Notes under the pieces: model-generated | What the model was told of the DNA's origin: nothing | What the model saw: the letters and a program-made list of their open reading frames with translations, nothing else | Database searches by the model: none | Assembly (NCBI RefSeq): GCF_009696575.1 | Contig: NZ_VULQ01000008.1 | Span: forward strand, 1-64,000 | Direction: 5' to 3' | Length of the DNA: 64,000 nucleotides | From: Anaerococcus porci | Lineage (GTDB): Bacteria > Bacillota > Clostridia > Tissierellales > Peptoniphilaceae | Position numbers and translations under genes: made by a program | In this document: positions 7,043 through 16,663 of the stretch, piece after piece | How the letters are laid out: each line of letters opens with the position of its first letter | How positions within the stretch are numbered: position 1 is the first letter of the stretch

Positions 7043-7828
7043 CTAAATTCCTCTACTAGCTCCTCCACCACCAGATGAGCCTCCACCTCCAGAGAATCCT
7101 CCTCCAGAAAAGCCACCTGATGATCCGCCTGAAAATCCACCGCCAGAGAAACCTCCAAAGCCACCAAAGCCTCCTCCGCCTCTATAGCCACTTCTTCCTG
7201 AAAAAAGACTAGATAAAATCATAAATACAACAAACATTATAATTATTGTTCTTAAATCAAAGTCATCATCATCTTCAAGATTATCTTTATAGCTCTCATA
7301 GTCACCATTCATATCTACTTGATACTCATCAGCAATCTCTCCAACTACTGCATTAAACCCTTCTTTTATGCCTGTAGAAAAATCTCCTTTTTTCATATAA
7401 TCAAGCATATAGGTATCTATAATTCTTCCCACCTTTCCATCATTTAGTCTTCCCTCTATTCCGTAGCCTGTTATGATGGATATGTCTTTTTTTTCAGAAC
7501 CAATCTTTTGTGATATAAGGATTAAAACTCCATTTTCCTTATCTTTATCTCCTATTTGCCATTTACGAAATAAATCAGTTCCATAAGCCATTGGATCATT
7601 TTCAATATCTTTAACTGAAACATAGATAACTTGTGCTCCTGTTTTTTGTTCAAGTTCCTTGTTGACCTTAGTAAGATAATCTTTAGTTGGTTGATCTATT
7701 AGGTTAAGCCCATCTAGGTAGTAGGTTTTAGGTGCGTCTGGTATTTTATCCGCATAGGCTCTTATTGGTAGAAAAAGAAGAATAAAAGCAAATATTTTTA
7801 AAACTAAGGCATTCTTACTTTTTCTCAT
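7043..7828 (-). CDS. TPM-domain (YgcG-like) secreted/membrane protein with Gly-rich tail
   Basis: A 261-residue protein with a signal peptide (hydrophobic to about residue 25, likely cut after AYA). The TPM domain follows (YYLDGLNLIDQPTKDYL, GVLILISQK, ISIITGYGIEGRL), then a membrane segment near 195-211 (TIIIMFVVFMILSSLF) and a Gly/Ser-rich tail of about 45 residues. TPM proteins are usually encoded beside LemA, as here (8 bp downstream of lemA). Their job is poorly known; roles in membrane-protein or photosystem assembly and in envelope stress have been proposed for relatives. It is the last gene of the nrdD-nrdG-lemA-TPM series. The tail is a low-complexity linker, not a catalytic part. 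Confidence 0.82.
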   Translation of the reverse strand: MRKSKNALVLKIFAFILLFLPIRAYADKIPDAPKTYYLDGLNLIDQPTKDYLTKVNKELEQKTGAQVIYVSVKDIENDPMAYGTDLFRKWQIGDKDKENGVLILISQKIGSEKKDISIITGYGIEGRLNDGKVGRIIDTYMLDYMKKGDFSTGIKEGFNAVVGEIADEYQVDMNGDYESYKDNLEDDDDFDLRTIIIMFVVFMILSSLFSGRSGYRGGGGFGGFGGFSGGGFSGGSSGGFSGGGFSGGGGSSGGGGASRGI

Positions 7829-7835
7829 AATCTAC

Positions 7836-8423
7836 CTAATTTCCAAAGTCTACTTTAGGAGCATCTTGTGCTGATGCATCCGCTTGAAAATACTCAGCTT
7901 GCTTAAAACCCATTAATGATGCAAATATACTTGTAGGAAATGATTTAACTTTGGTATTGTAGTTTTGAACCTCCTGGTTATAATTTTTTCTTTCAACTGA
8001 AATTCTATTTTCAGTCCCAGCAAGCTCATCCATAAGTTGCGTGAATTGGGTATCTGCCTTAAGTTCTGGATAAGCTTCTGCAACTACATTTACATTTCTT
8101 ATAGCCTGAGACATTTGTTCATTAGCTTCTGCTAATTCCTTTGGTCCTTTGGCTTCTTCTATACCTGCTCTTGCCTTAGTTATTTCTGTAAGGGTTTCTT
8201 TTTCATACTCTGAGTAGCCCTTAACTGTATTTACAAGATTTGGTATAAGGTCTGCCCTTCTTTGAACCACATTTTGAACTTGGGCATAAGATTGGTCAAG
8301 TTGTTCTTTCTGCTTAACAAGTCCATTATATGAAGGAACTAAAACAAGTAAGGCTATCACAATTACTGCAACTATTGCAACAACTATACCAATAGCTCCC
8401 TTTCTTTGTCTTTTAATTTCCAT
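7836..8423 (-). CDS. lemA: LemA family protein
   Basis: A 195-residue LemA protein: a short cytoplasmic N-terminus, one membrane segment (about 11-30, GIVVAIVAVIVIALLVLV), then a helical bundle with the family motifs VQRRADLIPNLVNTVKGY and YNTKVKSFP and a conserved FQAD near the C-terminus. LemA partners TPM proteins in many bacteria; its molecular activity is not established. A strong AGGAGG Shine-Dalgarno precedes the ATG. It sits 26 bp after nrdG with no terminator between, so it is probably co-transcribed with the ribonucleotide reductase genes, an association that may be only positional. Confidence 0.9.
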   Translation of the reverse strand: MEIKRQRKGAIGIVVAIVAVIVIALLVLVPSYNGLVKQKEQLDQSYAQVQNVVQRRADLIPNLVNTVKGYSEYEKETLTEITKARAGIEEAKGPKELAEANEQMSQAIRNVNVVAEAYPELKADTQFTQLMDELAGTENRISVERKNYNQEVQNYNTKVKSFPTSIFASLMGFKQAEYFQADASAQDAPKVDFGN

Positions 8424-8449
8424 AAAATCCTCCTAAATTTTTAACTATT

Positions 8450-8950
8450 TTATTTATACCCATCTAAAATACATATTTTATTTTTTTCTAATGACTTTTG
8501 GATATCTATGGTTCTTTGGTTAGATGAACCCTTAAATTTTAATTTTAAATTTTTCAACTCTTCTACAAAAAGACCATCTACTAATACGTCACACATGGAA
8601 AGAAGCTTTTTACTTTCTTTATTATTTACCAATACTTCATATTTAAATCCTGAAAATATCCATATGGACTTATCTGACTTATCTCTTATCTTTCTTACAA
8701 TCTCTATTAAATCTCTTACTGACTCGAAAGGCTCTCCACCAAGAATGGTAAGACCCTCTATTTCATCTTTTTTTAGATAATCAATGATAAGATCTGTTTC
8801 TTTTTCAGTCCAAAGTTTACCATAGTTTGGATTCATATATTCTGTATTGAAACAATTTTTACAATTAGCTGAACATCCTGTTACAAAGAAAGATGTTCTT
8901 ATCCCCGGCCCATTTGCTACATCATATTTTCTAATTTGTCCGTATCTCAT
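8450..8950 (-). CDS. nrdG: Anaerobic ribonucleotide reductase activating protein (radical SAM)
   Basis: A 166-residue radical-SAM activase that installs the glycyl radical on NrdD. The CxxxCxxC cluster motif is in TGCSANCKNCFN, preceded by the family's VANGPGIRTSFF; the GGEPFE motif for SAM binding is present. The length is normal for NrdG. It follows nrdD by 41 bp, and a GC-rich terminator hairpin lies in that gap, so NrdG is probably made at a lower level than NrdD, fitting a catalyst that activates a more abundant enzyme. ATG start. Confidence 0.93.
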   Translation of the reverse strand: MRYGQIRKYDVANGPGIRTSFFVTGCSANCKNCFNTEYMNPNYGKLWTEKETDLIIDYLKKDEIEGLTILGGEPFESVRDLIEIVRKIRDKSDKSIWIFSGFKYEVLVNNKESKKLLSMCDVLVDGLFVEELKNLKLKFKGSSNQRTIDIQKSLEKNKICILDGYK

Positions 8951-8960
8951 AAATCCTCAC

Positions 8961-8983
8961 TTAAAAAGCCCGCAAAAGCAGGC
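8961..8983 (-). terminator. Intra-operon terminator between nrdD and nrdG
   Basis: On the minus strand GCCTGC-TTTT-GCGGGC is followed by TTTTTAA. The single imperfect pair is a G-U wobble on this strand but a C-A mismatch on the plus strand, so it is built for the minus-strand RNA. It ends 10 bases before the nrdG start, leaving no room for a promoter, so nrdG is presumably expressed by read-through. Confidence 0.75.
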
Positions 8984-8991
8984 CTTTATTT

Positions 8992-11112
8992 TTATATATG
9001 CAATACCCTTGCTTTTATTTCCTTTGTTCTACCTTCATTCCAGAAATTTTCTCCAAGATAGCCACAAGTTCTTCTTACGACCGTAAGTTTAGACCTGTCT
9101 TTATTTCCACATTGAGGACAATACCATTGATTGTCATCATCTAAAAGCATCTCCCCATCGTAATTACACTCTGAACAATAGTCTGATTTTGTGTTAAATT
9201 CAGCATATTGAATATGATCATATATATATTCTACAATTGTTCCTAAAGCTTTTAAATTATTGGTCATATTCGGTATTTCTACATAGGAAATACAGCCACC
9301 TGATGACATATTTTGAAATTCTGATTCAAAATCAAACTTCTCAAATGCAGATATTTTTTCTCTTACATCAACATGAAATGAATTTGTATAGTAACCTTTA
9401 TCAGTTACATCTTCAATTTCTCCAAATCTTTTCTTGTCTATAGATGCAAATCTATTAGTCAAATTTTCTGCAGGAGTTCCATAAACTGCAAATTGAAGTC
9501 CTGTTTCTTCTGTCCATTCTTCTTTCTTTCTATTTAAAAGTTGCATTATTTTTATAGCAAAATCATGACCTTTTTTACTTGTATGACTTTCACCTGTTAC
9601 AAGCTTACTTGCTTCATATATTCCAATATACCCAATTGTTACTGTTGCATAACCATTTTTTAAAAGGTGTTCTATTTTTTCATGAGGTTTAAGTCTTGCA
9701 ATAGCCCCATGTTGGAAGTGGATTGGAGATGAATCACTTGTTACATTCTTAAGGTGCTTATATCTTAAGATTCCTACTCTTTTTACAAGCTCCATTCTCT
9801 TATTTAAGATTTTAAAGAATTTTTCTTCATCACCTCTCGCAAGAATTCCTATTTGTGGAAGATTTATAGTACATACTCCTATATTAAACCTTCCATCAAA
9901 TTTATATTCTCCATTTTCATCCTTATATGGTGGTAAGAAAGCCCTACATCCCATTGGGGAGAATACATTTCCCTCATAGTTTTTCCTCATAATCTTAGCT
10001 GATATATAGTCTGGATACATTCTTTTTGCTGTGCATTTTATAGAAAGCTCTGTTAGGAAATGATATTTACTATTCTTTTTAACATTGTTTTCATCTAGAA
10101 CATATATAAGCTTAGGGAAGGCTGGAGTTACATATACTCCCGCTTCATTTTTAATGCCTTGAATTCTTTGTTTTAAAATTTCTTCTATTATTTTAACTGT
10201 TTGATCAAGATATGGATCATCTTCATCTGTATGCATAAACAATGTTACAAAAGGTGCTTGACCATTTGATGTCATTAAGGTATTAATTTGGTATTGAATT
10301 GTTTGTATACCAGATTCTAAGTCTCTTTGTGTGAGCTTTTGGGCCATTACTTCTATTTCTTTTTGATTTGAAAGAATTTCTGAAGCTAGCTTAAAATTTT
10401 TATTGTAGGATCTTTTCAGATACTTACTAAGACAAGCTATATTTATAGATTGACCACCATATTGGTTTGATGCAATTTGTGCTATTATTTGGGTCATAAC
10501 ATTACAAGCTACTTGAAATGACTTTGGTGTTTCAATTGTTTTTCCATTAATAACTGTTCCATTATCTAGCATATCTTTCATATTTACTAAACAGCAATTA
10601 AATATTGGTTGAATCAAATAATCTAAGTCGTGAATATGTATGGCTCCATCTTCATGAGCTTCTACAAGCTCTGCATCTATTAACTTTCTTTTAGCCAAGT
10701 CTTTTGATACTTCTCCTGCTATAAGGTCTCTTTGGGTTGATGCTATTAAAGGATTCTTGTTTGAGTTTTCGTCCATAACATCTATATTTGTTCTTTCTAA
10801 TAGACCAATTATATCATCGTCTGTAGTATTTGCACTTCTCTTATAAGCTTGAACAGACCTGTAAGATTCGTATGATTTTGCTGTAGCAGGATTATTCTTA
10901 TCAATAAGTTTGTAATAAACTTGATCTTCTATTTCATATATTGAAATCTCTTTTTTATTTTTTGATCTTTCTTCTATTTCATCTGCAATGGTTTGGGCTT
11001 GACCATCTACAAATACTCCGTTTGAAGAATTCATAGCTTTTTCTATAGCAATTATTATCTTATCTTTATCAAAATTCACTTTTTGACCATTTCTTTTTAC
11101 AACTTTTAACAT
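8992..11112 (-). CDS. nrdD: Anaerobic (class III) ribonucleoside-triphosphate reductase
   Basis: A glycyl-radical enzyme of about 706 residues reducing ribonucleoside triphosphates to deoxy forms without oxygen. It has an N-terminal ATP-cone (VVKRNGQKVNFDKDKI), the catalytic barrel, a zinc site (CSECNYDG and CPQCGN) and the glycyl-radical motif RRTCGYLGENFWNEG near the end. I place the start at the ATG ending at 11112: an AGGAG lies 8 bases before it, whereas the upstream in-frame TTG at 11118 is only 2 bases from it. A promoter with two NrdR-like boxes lies just upstream. It is the first gene of an operon with nrdG, lemA and a TPM gene. Confidence 0.95.
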   Translation of the reverse strand: MLKVVKRNGQKVNFDKDKIIIAIEKAMNSSNGVFVDGQAQTIADEIEERSKNKKEISIYEIEDQVYYKLIDKNNPATAKSYESYRSVQAYKRSANTTDDDIIGLLERTNIDVMDENSNKNPLIASTQRDLIAGEVSKDLAKRKLIDAELVEAHEDGAIHIHDLDYLIQPIFNCCLVNMKDMLDNGTVINGKTIETPKSFQVACNVMTQIIAQIASNQYGGQSINIACLSKYLKRSYNKNFKLASEILSNQKEIEVMAQKLTQRDLESGIQTIQYQINTLMTSNGQAPFVTLFMHTDEDDPYLDQTVKIIEEILKQRIQGIKNEAGVYVTPAFPKLIYVLDENNVKKNSKYHFLTELSIKCTAKRMYPDYISAKIMRKNYEGNVFSPMGCRAFLPPYKDENGEYKFDGRFNIGVCTINLPQIGILARGDEEKFFKILNKRMELVKRVGILRYKHLKNVTSDSSPIHFQHGAIARLKPHEKIEHLLKNGYATVTIGYIGIYEASKLVTGESHTSKKGHDFAIKIMQLLNRKKEEWTEETGLQFAVYGTPAENLTNRFASIDKKRFGEIEDVTDKGYYTNSFHVDVREKISAFEKFDFESEFQNMSSGGCISYVEIPNMTNNLKALGTIVEYIYDHIQYAEFNTKSDYCSECNYDGEMLLDDDNQWYCPQCGNKDRSKLTVVRRTCGYLGENFWNEGRTKEIKARVLHI

Positions 11113-11140
11113 ATACAATACTCCTTTTCTTTTCTTTTTA

Positions 11141-11170
11141 AGTATACCATATATAGATATAAAAAATCAA
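11141..11170 (-). promoter_or_regulatory. nrdD promoter
   Basis: On the minus strand TTGATT (11165-11170) and TATACT (11141-11146) are separated by 18 bp, placing the transcription start about 20 bases before the nrdD Shine-Dalgarno. The NrdR-like boxes overlap and flank it. Confidence 0.65.
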
Positions 11171-11189
11171 TAACCACTATATATTGTGC
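11144..11189. promoter_or_regulatory. Paired NrdR boxes upstream of nrdD
   Basis: Box 1 at 11174-11189, CCACTATATATTGTGC, differs from the NrdR consensus ACACWATATNTWGTGT only at its outermost bases. Box 2 at 11144-11159, ATACCATATATAGATA, is weaker. Their starts are 30 bp apart, about three helical turns, as is usual for NrdR pairs. Box 2 covers the -10 region, so binding by NrdR with dATP should repress nrdD. The nrdR gene is not in this window. Confidence 0.7.
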
Positions 11190-11304
11190 TTTTCTCTCTT
11201 TTGTTTTGAATAATTAACAAGAAGATAAGCCATTCCATGATACTTGGTGAATAAATATGATAAATAAGATTTTTAATTAATTCTCTACAAATCTTTATAT
11301 TAAG

Positions 11305-11343
11305 CAAAAAAATAGCAAAAAGAATTTTTACATCCTTTCTGCT
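11305..11343 (-). terminator. clpB operon terminator
   Basis: On the minus strand AGCAGAAAG pairs with CTTTTTGCT (9 bp including one G-U) around a 12-base loop and is followed by ATTTTTTT. It lies 16 bases after the clpB stop. The remaining ~115 bp up to the nrdD operators (11190-11304) show nothing I recognise. Confidence 0.75.
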
Positions 11344-11358
11344 AATAATATTTATACC

Positions 11359-13938
11359 TTAGTTTTCTATATTGTAGGAAAGTTCATTATTTTCATCTAA
11401 ATCAATTAGAACATGGTCTCCTTCCATTATATTTCCTTCAATAATTTTTCTACCAAGACTTGTTTCTATATTGCTTTGTATGAATCTTTTTATTGGTCTT
11501 GCACCATATTCTACATTATAAGATCTTTCTAAAATATATTTATGAGCCTTATCTGATAATTTTATAGAAATATCCTTATCTTCAAGCCTTTTTGAAATAT
11601 CTTCTATTTGAAGATCAATGATTTTATAGATTTGATCACTTGTAAGTGGTTTAAACATTATTATATCATCGATTCTATTTAAAAACTCAGGTTTAAATGA
11701 ATTTCTCAAAGCTTTATCTACTAAGTCTTTAGTATCTTCACTTATAGTTGCATCTTCTTTAAGTCCTTCTATAAGAAAATTGGATCCTATATTTGATGTC
11801 ATTATGATTATTGTGTTTTTAAAGTTTACAGTCCTACCTTGGCTGTCTGTAAGTCTTCCATCATCTAAAACTTGGAGAAGTATATTAAATACATCTGGAT
11901 GAGCTTTTTCTATCTCATCAAAAAGTATTACTGAATAAGGATTACGTCTTACTGCCTCTGTAAGTTGACCACCTTCTTCATAACCTACATATCCAGGTGC
12001 AGCACCGATTAATCTTGATACTGAGTATTTTTCCATGTACTCACTCATATCAATTCTAATCATATTATTTTCACTATCAAACATTGCTTCTGCAAGTGCC
12101 TTTGCTAACTCAGTTTTACCAACACCTGTAGGTCCTAGAAATATAAATGATCCTATAGGCTTGCTGAGATCTTTAAGTCCTGATCTTGCCCTAATTATAG
12201 CATCTGAGACACCTATTACTGCTTCATCTTGTCCTATAACTCTTTGGTGAAGTTTTTCTGGAAGAGCTAAAATTTTATTTCTTTCACTTTCTACAAGCTT
12301 AGATACTGGAATATTAGTCCAATTTGATACAACATCTGCTATATCCTCATCTGTAACTTCTTCTTTTATAGATGAATCATTTTCTTGGTCCTTTTCTTTC
12401 TCTTTTAGCTTTTGTTCAAGCTCATTAAGTTTTCCATATTTAAGCTCTGAAAGTTTTTCAAAATCATAATTTCTTTCAGCCTTTTCTATCTCAACTTTTA
12501 CCTTATCAATTTCTTCTTTTATATCTTTTACTGAATTTATAGAATCTTTTTGGCTTTTCCATTTATTAAAGTCAGCATTATATTTTTCATTAGCATCTGC
12601 TAGCTCTTTTTCAAGTATTTCAAGTCTTTTCTTACTCTTTTCATCATCCTCTTTTTTAAGGGCTGCTATTTCAATTTGAACTTGAAGAATTCTCCTTTTT
12701 TCCTCATCTAGGTATTCTGGCATAGTATCTATTTCTGTTCTTACAGTTGCACATGCTTCATCCATTAAATCTATTGCTTTATCCGGAAGAAATCTATCAG
12801 TTATATACCTATTTGAAAGTTCAGCAGCTGCTATTACCGCTTGATCTTGGATTCTTATACCATGATAGATTTCATATTTATCTTTTATGCCCCTAAGTAT
12901 TGATATAGTATCTTCTACACTTGGTTCATTTACTAAAACTTTTTGGAATCTTCTTTCTAGGGCTCCATCTTTTTCTATATATTCTCTATATTCATTTAGA
13001 GTTGTAGCCCCTATCACTTTTATTTCTCCACGTGCAAGCATAGGTTTCATTATATTTGATGCATCCATAGAACCTTCTGATTTACCTGCTCCAACTATTA
13101 TATGAAGCTCATCTATAAACATAATAATTTGACCTTCAGATTTTTTGACTTCATCTATAACTGATTTTAGTCTTTCTTCAAATTGACCTCTATATTTTGC
13201 ACCAGCAACAAGGCTTGACATATCTAGAGCAAAGATTTCTCTTCCTTGAAGTGGTTCTGGAACATCTTTATTAACAATCCTTTGTGCAAGTCCTTCAACT
13301 ATGGCAGTCTTACCAACACCAGGATGTCCTATAAGTACTGGATTATTTTTCTTTCTACGAGATAGGATTCTTTGACAATTTCTTATTTCTTGATCTCTTC
13401 CTATAACTGGATCGATTTTACCTTCTCTTGCTTCTTTTGTAAGATTTCTACCATATTTTTCAAGTGGATTATTAGTTTCTTCTGGATTATCGTTAGTAAC
13501 TTTTTGACCATTCCTAACCTTTAAAAGCTCATTATTAAAATTTTTATAAGTTAAGCCAGATACCTTAAATAAGTCACTGAGTTCTGTTTCTTCTTTTAAT
13601 AGAGATAGAAATATATGCTCAGTGGATATAAAAGAATCACCCATATTTTTTGCTATGTCCTCACTTTTAAGTAGAACTCTTTGAAAAATTGTGTTGGGAT
13701 AAATATTTCCTGATCCAGATTGGGATGGGAGCTTATTTAATTTATCTTCAATTTTTTTAAGTAATGGTTTGTATATTTTCATATTTGATAATACTTGACT
13801 TACCATTGAGTCACTATCTTCTAAAAGTGCATAAGCTAAGTGAACTATACCAACTTCAGGATTGGCATTTTTTATTGCTATTTGTGAAGCTTCATTTATA
13901 GCCTCTGTTGACTTTTGAGTAAATTTATTAAAATCCAT
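11359..13938 (-). CDS. clpB: ATP-dependent chaperone ClpB (disaggregase)
   Basis: An 859-residue Hsp100 protein with two AAA+ modules. The N-domain repeats (about 1-145) lead to NBD1 with Walker [14 protein letters not shown] and the pore loop [13 protein letters not shown] long coiled-coil middle domain (about 410-525) is the ClpB hallmark. NBD2 has [13 protein letters not shown] and pore loop [14 protein letters not shown]. It extracts proteins from aggregates with the DnaK system. It lies 9 bp after a DnaJ-like gene, and their shared promoter overlaps a CtsR box, so it is probably CtsR-controlled while dnaK is under HrcA. AGGAGG precedes the ATG. Confidence 0.96.
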   Translation of the reverse strand: MDFNKFTQKSTEAINEASQIAIKNANPEVGIVHLAYALLEDSDSMVSQVLSNMKIYKPLLKKIEDKLNKLPSQSGSGNIYPNTIFQRVLLKSEDIAKNMGDSFISTEHIFLSLLKEETELSDLFKVSGLTYKNFNNELLKVRNGQKVTNDNPEETNNPLEKYGRNLTKEAREGKIDPVIGRDQEIRNCQRILSRRKKNNPVLIGHPGVGKTAIVEGLAQRIVNKDVPEPLQGREIFALDMSSLVAGAKYRGQFEERLKSVIDEVKKSEGQIIMFIDELHIIVGAGKSEGSMDASNIMKPMLARGEIKVIGATTLNEYREYIEKDGALERRFQKVLVNEPSVEDTISILRGIKDKYEIYHGIRIQDQAVIAAAELSNRYITDRFLPDKAIDLMDEACATVRTEIDTMPEYLDEEKRRILQVQIEIAALKKEDDEKSKKRLEILEKELADANEKYNADFNKWKSQKDSINSVKDIKEEIDKVKVEIEKAERNYDFEKLSELKYGKLNELEQKLKEKEKDQENDSSIKEEVTDEDIADVVSNWTNIPVSKLVESERNKILALPEKLHQRVIGQDEAVIGVSDAIIRARSGLKDLSKPIGSFIFLGPTGVGKTELAKALAEAMFDSENNMIRIDMSEYMEKYSVSRLIGAAPGYVGYEEGGQLTEAVRRNPYSVILFDEIEKAHPDVFNILLQVLDDGRLTDSQGRTVNFKNTIIIMTSNIGSNFLIEGLKEDATISEDTKDLVDKALRNSFKPEFLNRIDDIIMFKPLTSDQIYKIIDLQIEDISKRLEDKDISIKLSDKAHKYILERSYNVEYGARPIKRFIQSNIETSLGRKIIEGNIMEGDHVLIDLDENNELSYNIEN

Positions 13939-13947
13939 AATTGCCTC

Positions 13948-14889
13948 CTAATTTTTTTCTTTTAATTTCTTATATAGGTCAATTTGATCTTTACTTAATG
14001 TTTTTGGATTATTGATTTGAATTTCTATATACAAATCACCTTGATTATTATTCATATCAACATATCCCTTATTTTTAATTCTTATCTTATTTCCAGATTC
14101 TATCTTTTCTGGAATATTTACCTTAAACTTTCCATTTGGACTATCTATTGTAATTTTTTCTCCAAAGTAGGCATCCCATGGATAAATGGATTCTTTTTGT
14201 ATAATATCGAGGCCATCTAGTTTATATTTTGAATCTTCTTTTATATTAACCTTGACATATATATCAGCACTTATTCCATATTTCAGTCCATCTATCTTAA
14301 GTTTTTTACCAGATGTTAATCCTTTTGGTATATTTATGTTAACCTCTTTAATAGAGTTATTTTTATCATTTATTTTTAATGTTCTTTTACTTCCCTTAAT
14401 AGCTTCATCTAGTGATATACTTACTGTAGTATTTAATTTTTGTTTTTTCTTTGCTTTAAAACCTGTTCCAAAATTTGAAAACGAAGATCCTTGATGTGTT
14501 TTTTGAGAGAATCCTCCACCTCCAAAAAATGTATCAAAAAAGTCTGAAAATCCAGAACTTGATCCTCCACCTTTAGTGTAAGTATAAGACCTATTAGATG
14601 ATCCAAAGTTTGAGAATATATCTGAGAAATCAAATTGAGAAGGGTCAAAATTTTGACCTTGGCTAAAGTTTCCACTTTGCCCAAACATATCATATTGCTT
14701 TCTTTTCTTATCATCAGATAATACCTCATAAGCCTCATTTATTTCAGAAAATTTCACTGTGGCTTCCTTGTCATCAGGATGAAGGTCAGGGTGGTACTTT
14801 TTGGCAAGCTTCCTATAAGCTTTCTTAATCTCATCCTTGCTTGCATCTTTTTTTACACCTAATATTTTATAATAATCTTGATATTTCAT
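13948..14889 (-). CDS. DnaJ-like co-chaperone without zinc domain (CbpA/DjlA-type J protein)
   Basis: A J-domain protein of about 313 residues. The J domain at the N-terminus has [12 protein letters not shown] with the HPD triad that stimulates DnaK. A Gly/Phe/Ser-rich linker follows (about 75-140), then the two beta-rich substrate-binding domains ([34 protein letters not shown]). The four CxxCxGxG zinc repeats of DnaJ are absent, as in CbpA. I prefer the ATG ending at 14889, which has GGAGGT five bases upstream, over the ATG at 14904. Its pairing with clpB under a CtsR-type operator suggests a dedicated co-chaperone linking DnaK to ClpB-driven disaggregation (inference). Confidence 0.85.
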   Translation of the reverse strand: MKYQDYYKILGVKKDASKDEIKKAYRKLAKKYHPDLHPDDKEATVKFSEINEAYEVLSDDKKRKQYDMFGQSGNFSQGQNFDPSQFDFSDIFSNFGSSNRSYTYTKGGGSSSGFSDFFDTFFGGGGFSQKTHQGSSFSNFGTGFKAKKKQKLNTTVSISLDEAIKGSKRTLKINDKNNSIKEVNINIPKGLTSGKKLKIDGLKYGISADIYVKVNIKEDSKYKLDGLDIIQKESIYPWDAYFGEKITIDSPNGKFKVNIPEKIESGNKIRIKNKGYVDMNNNQGDLYIEIQINNPKTLSKDQIDLYKKLKEKN

Positions 14890-14906
14890 ATTTACCTCCA
14901 TCATTC

Positions 14907-14923
14907 TCTGACCATCTTTGACC
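14907..14923 (-). promoter_or_regulatory. CtsR box of the dnaJ-like/clpB operon
   Basis: On the minus strand GGTCAAA-GAT-GGTCAGA matches the CtsR tandem heptad operator (RGTCAAA-N3-RGTCAAA) with one mismatch. It sits at the predicted transcription start, just downstream of the -10, where CtsR would block transcription. The ctsR gene is not in the window. Confidence 0.8.
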
Positions 14924-14931
14924 TTAATCTT

Positions 14932-14959
14932 ACTATACTAAGTTTATGTAAATATTCAA
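14932..14959 (-). promoter_or_regulatory. Promoter of the dnaJ-like/clpB operon
   Basis: On the minus strand TTGAAT (14954-14959) and TATAGT (14932-14937) are 16 bp apart. The predicted start falls next to the CtsR box. The rest of the gap up to 15104 shows no other element. Confidence 0.65.
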
Positions 14960-15104
14960 GTTTTAATTATAAATATTTCTATTATTTATAATTAATTGTT
15001 AGCTTTTAATAAATATTATCATCTTTTAAATTATCTATAAGATATAGAAATATCACAATATAATATAAGTAAATGCTAGATGTAATTATGACTTAAAACC
15101 TTAT

Positions 15105-15146
15105 ATAAAAAACTTATTTATAAAGAATGATATTTATTCTTTATAA
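15105..15146 (-). terminator. Terminator overlapping the flippase stop codon
   Basis: TTATAAAGAAT (15118-15128) and ATTCTTTATAA (15136-15146) form an 11-bp stem around a 7-base loop that includes the end of the flippase gene. On the minus strand it is followed after a few bases by TTTTTTAT. It ends the envelope gene run. Confidence 0.65.
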
Positions 15147-16656
15147 TATTAATTAAGGACTTTATCGGTTTTCTTACTAGATCTTTTTCAAATTTATTCA
15201 TAGATAAGTACCAAGAAGTAAAGCAATAAAATATTACAAAAGCTATAATATATCCTATAAATTCATATATAGATTTTATATTTATTTTATATATGATTAA
15301 GGAGATTAATATAGCTGGTATCATACCTCTTAATACTAATATAATTTCTTTAAAATAATAAAATATATCAATACCTATCCTTTTATAGTAATAAATATTC
15401 ATTATTATTCCATTTCCTATTGTTACTGTTATTGCTGTACCCAAGGCCGATCCTATAGGACCAAATTTGATAGCTAAGGGTATTGAAATAAAAAAGTTTG
15501 TTATAGCAACTATAAAAAACACTATTGCTGTAAATCTATGTAAATTTTTAGCCCTTTGTATATCTATACCTATGGATTGAATAAGAGATAAAAATGATGC
15601 TGACATTAGAATTAATGCTACATAATAAGATTCTATATAGGATTTATTTAGCCAAATATTAGAAATAAAGAATTTTCCAAAAGCAAAGAAACCTAAAAGA
15701 AATAACATTAAAACATACATTTGGATTCTTGAAATCTTTGCAAATAGTTTTGTAATCTCCATATCACTTTCATCGTTTGATACCATTCTATTTATTTGTG
15801 GAACAAATACGTTTACAATAGATGCTGCTAGTTGCTGATAGGCCCTATATATGATAGATCCCATAGCATAACTTGTAACTGCAAGACTTCCTACAAATTT
15901 TCCCAAAACAAACTTATCTACAGACCAATTTATTTGTTCCGTTATCATAGTTAAAAAGATAAAGCTTGAAAAAACACTTATAGCCTTTAATAGTTTTTTA
16001 TCTATACTTGTAAAATCAAATCTCATACCTAATTTTTTTATTGCAAAATAAGAATTAGAAATAAGAGCGAAAAAACTTATAAGGGTTGTAACAATAACTA
16101 ACCCTACAGACTTAAAGCCAATCATAAGTAATGGTATTCCTAACACTGGCGATAGTATTAGTCTTATAAGCATTATGACTTTTTGAAATATAAATTTTTC
16201 ATTTGCTGTTATATAAGCTTCAAAAACACTAGTCGGGAAAGTTAAAAATATGTTAACAACTAGTATTGACATAAGTTTTTTAGAAAGAGAAATTTCACCT
16301 ATGCTTAATTTACCACTTAATATAGTATCTAAATTTAATATTAATATAATACCTAAAAAAAGAGCTATAAAGGCCATAAACATAAAAACTATTATAAATA
16401 AGCCATTAAGTTTTCTTATTCCAGAATCATCATTTTTCACCTTATACCCATAGTAAAACCTAATATAAGCTCCACCGAATCCTAATGATAGTAGTCCTAG
16501 ATATGCTACAAGAGATGCTGTAAGTTCATAGACTCCATATTCAGCATCTCCTAAATAATTAAGAATGATTGGTGTATAGGCAAGTGTTAATAGTGTATTT
16601 ATAATTATTGAAAGATAAGATAAAACAGCTCCTACTTTTCTTTGACTAAAATTCAT
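15118..16656 (-). CDS. Polysaccharide flippase (Wzx/MATE-like) membrane protein
   Basis: A 512-residue integral membrane protein with about 12-14 hydrophobic segments spread over its whole length. The start, NFSQRKVGAVLSYLSIIINTLLTLAYTP with YTPIILNYLGDAEYGVYEL, is typical of oligosaccharide flippases of the MOP superfamily. It probably moves a lipid-linked sugar unit across the membrane; the sugar cannot be predicted. It follows the glycosyltransferase gene by 7 bp and ends an operon with an LCP ligase, consistent with assembly of a wall-linked polysaccharide. Confidence 0.85.
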   Translation of the reverse strand: MNFSQRKVGAVLSYLSIIINTLLTLAYTPIILNYLGDAEYGVYELTASLVAYLGLLSLGFGGAYIRFYYGYKVKNDDSGIRKLNGLFIIVFMFMAFIALFLGIILILNLDTILSGKLSIGEISLSKKLMSILVVNIFLTFPTSVFEAYITANEKFIFQKVIMLIRLILSPVLGIPLLMIGFKSVGLVIVTTLISFFALISNSYFAIKKLGMRFDFTSIDKKLLKAISVFSSFIFLTMITEQINWSVDKFVLGKFVGSLAVTSYAMGSIIYRAYQQLAASIVNVFVPQINRMVSNDESDMEITKLFAKISRIQMYVLMLFLLGFFAFGKFFISNIWLNKSYIESYYVALILMSASFLSLIQSIGIDIQRAKNLHRFTAIVFFIVAITNFFISIPLAIKFGPIGSALGTAITVTIGNGIIMNIYYYKRIGIDIFYYFKEIILVLRGMIPAILISLIIYKINIKSIYEFIGYIIAFVIFYCFTSWYLSMNKFEKDLVRKPIKSLINIIKNKYHSL

Positions 16657-16663
16657 AATCTAG

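Noticed and set aside
7003-7191. Minus-strand 62-codon frame rich in Val/Glu/Ala
   Set aside because: It is an alternate frame of the repetitive Gly/Ser-coding end of the TPM gene.
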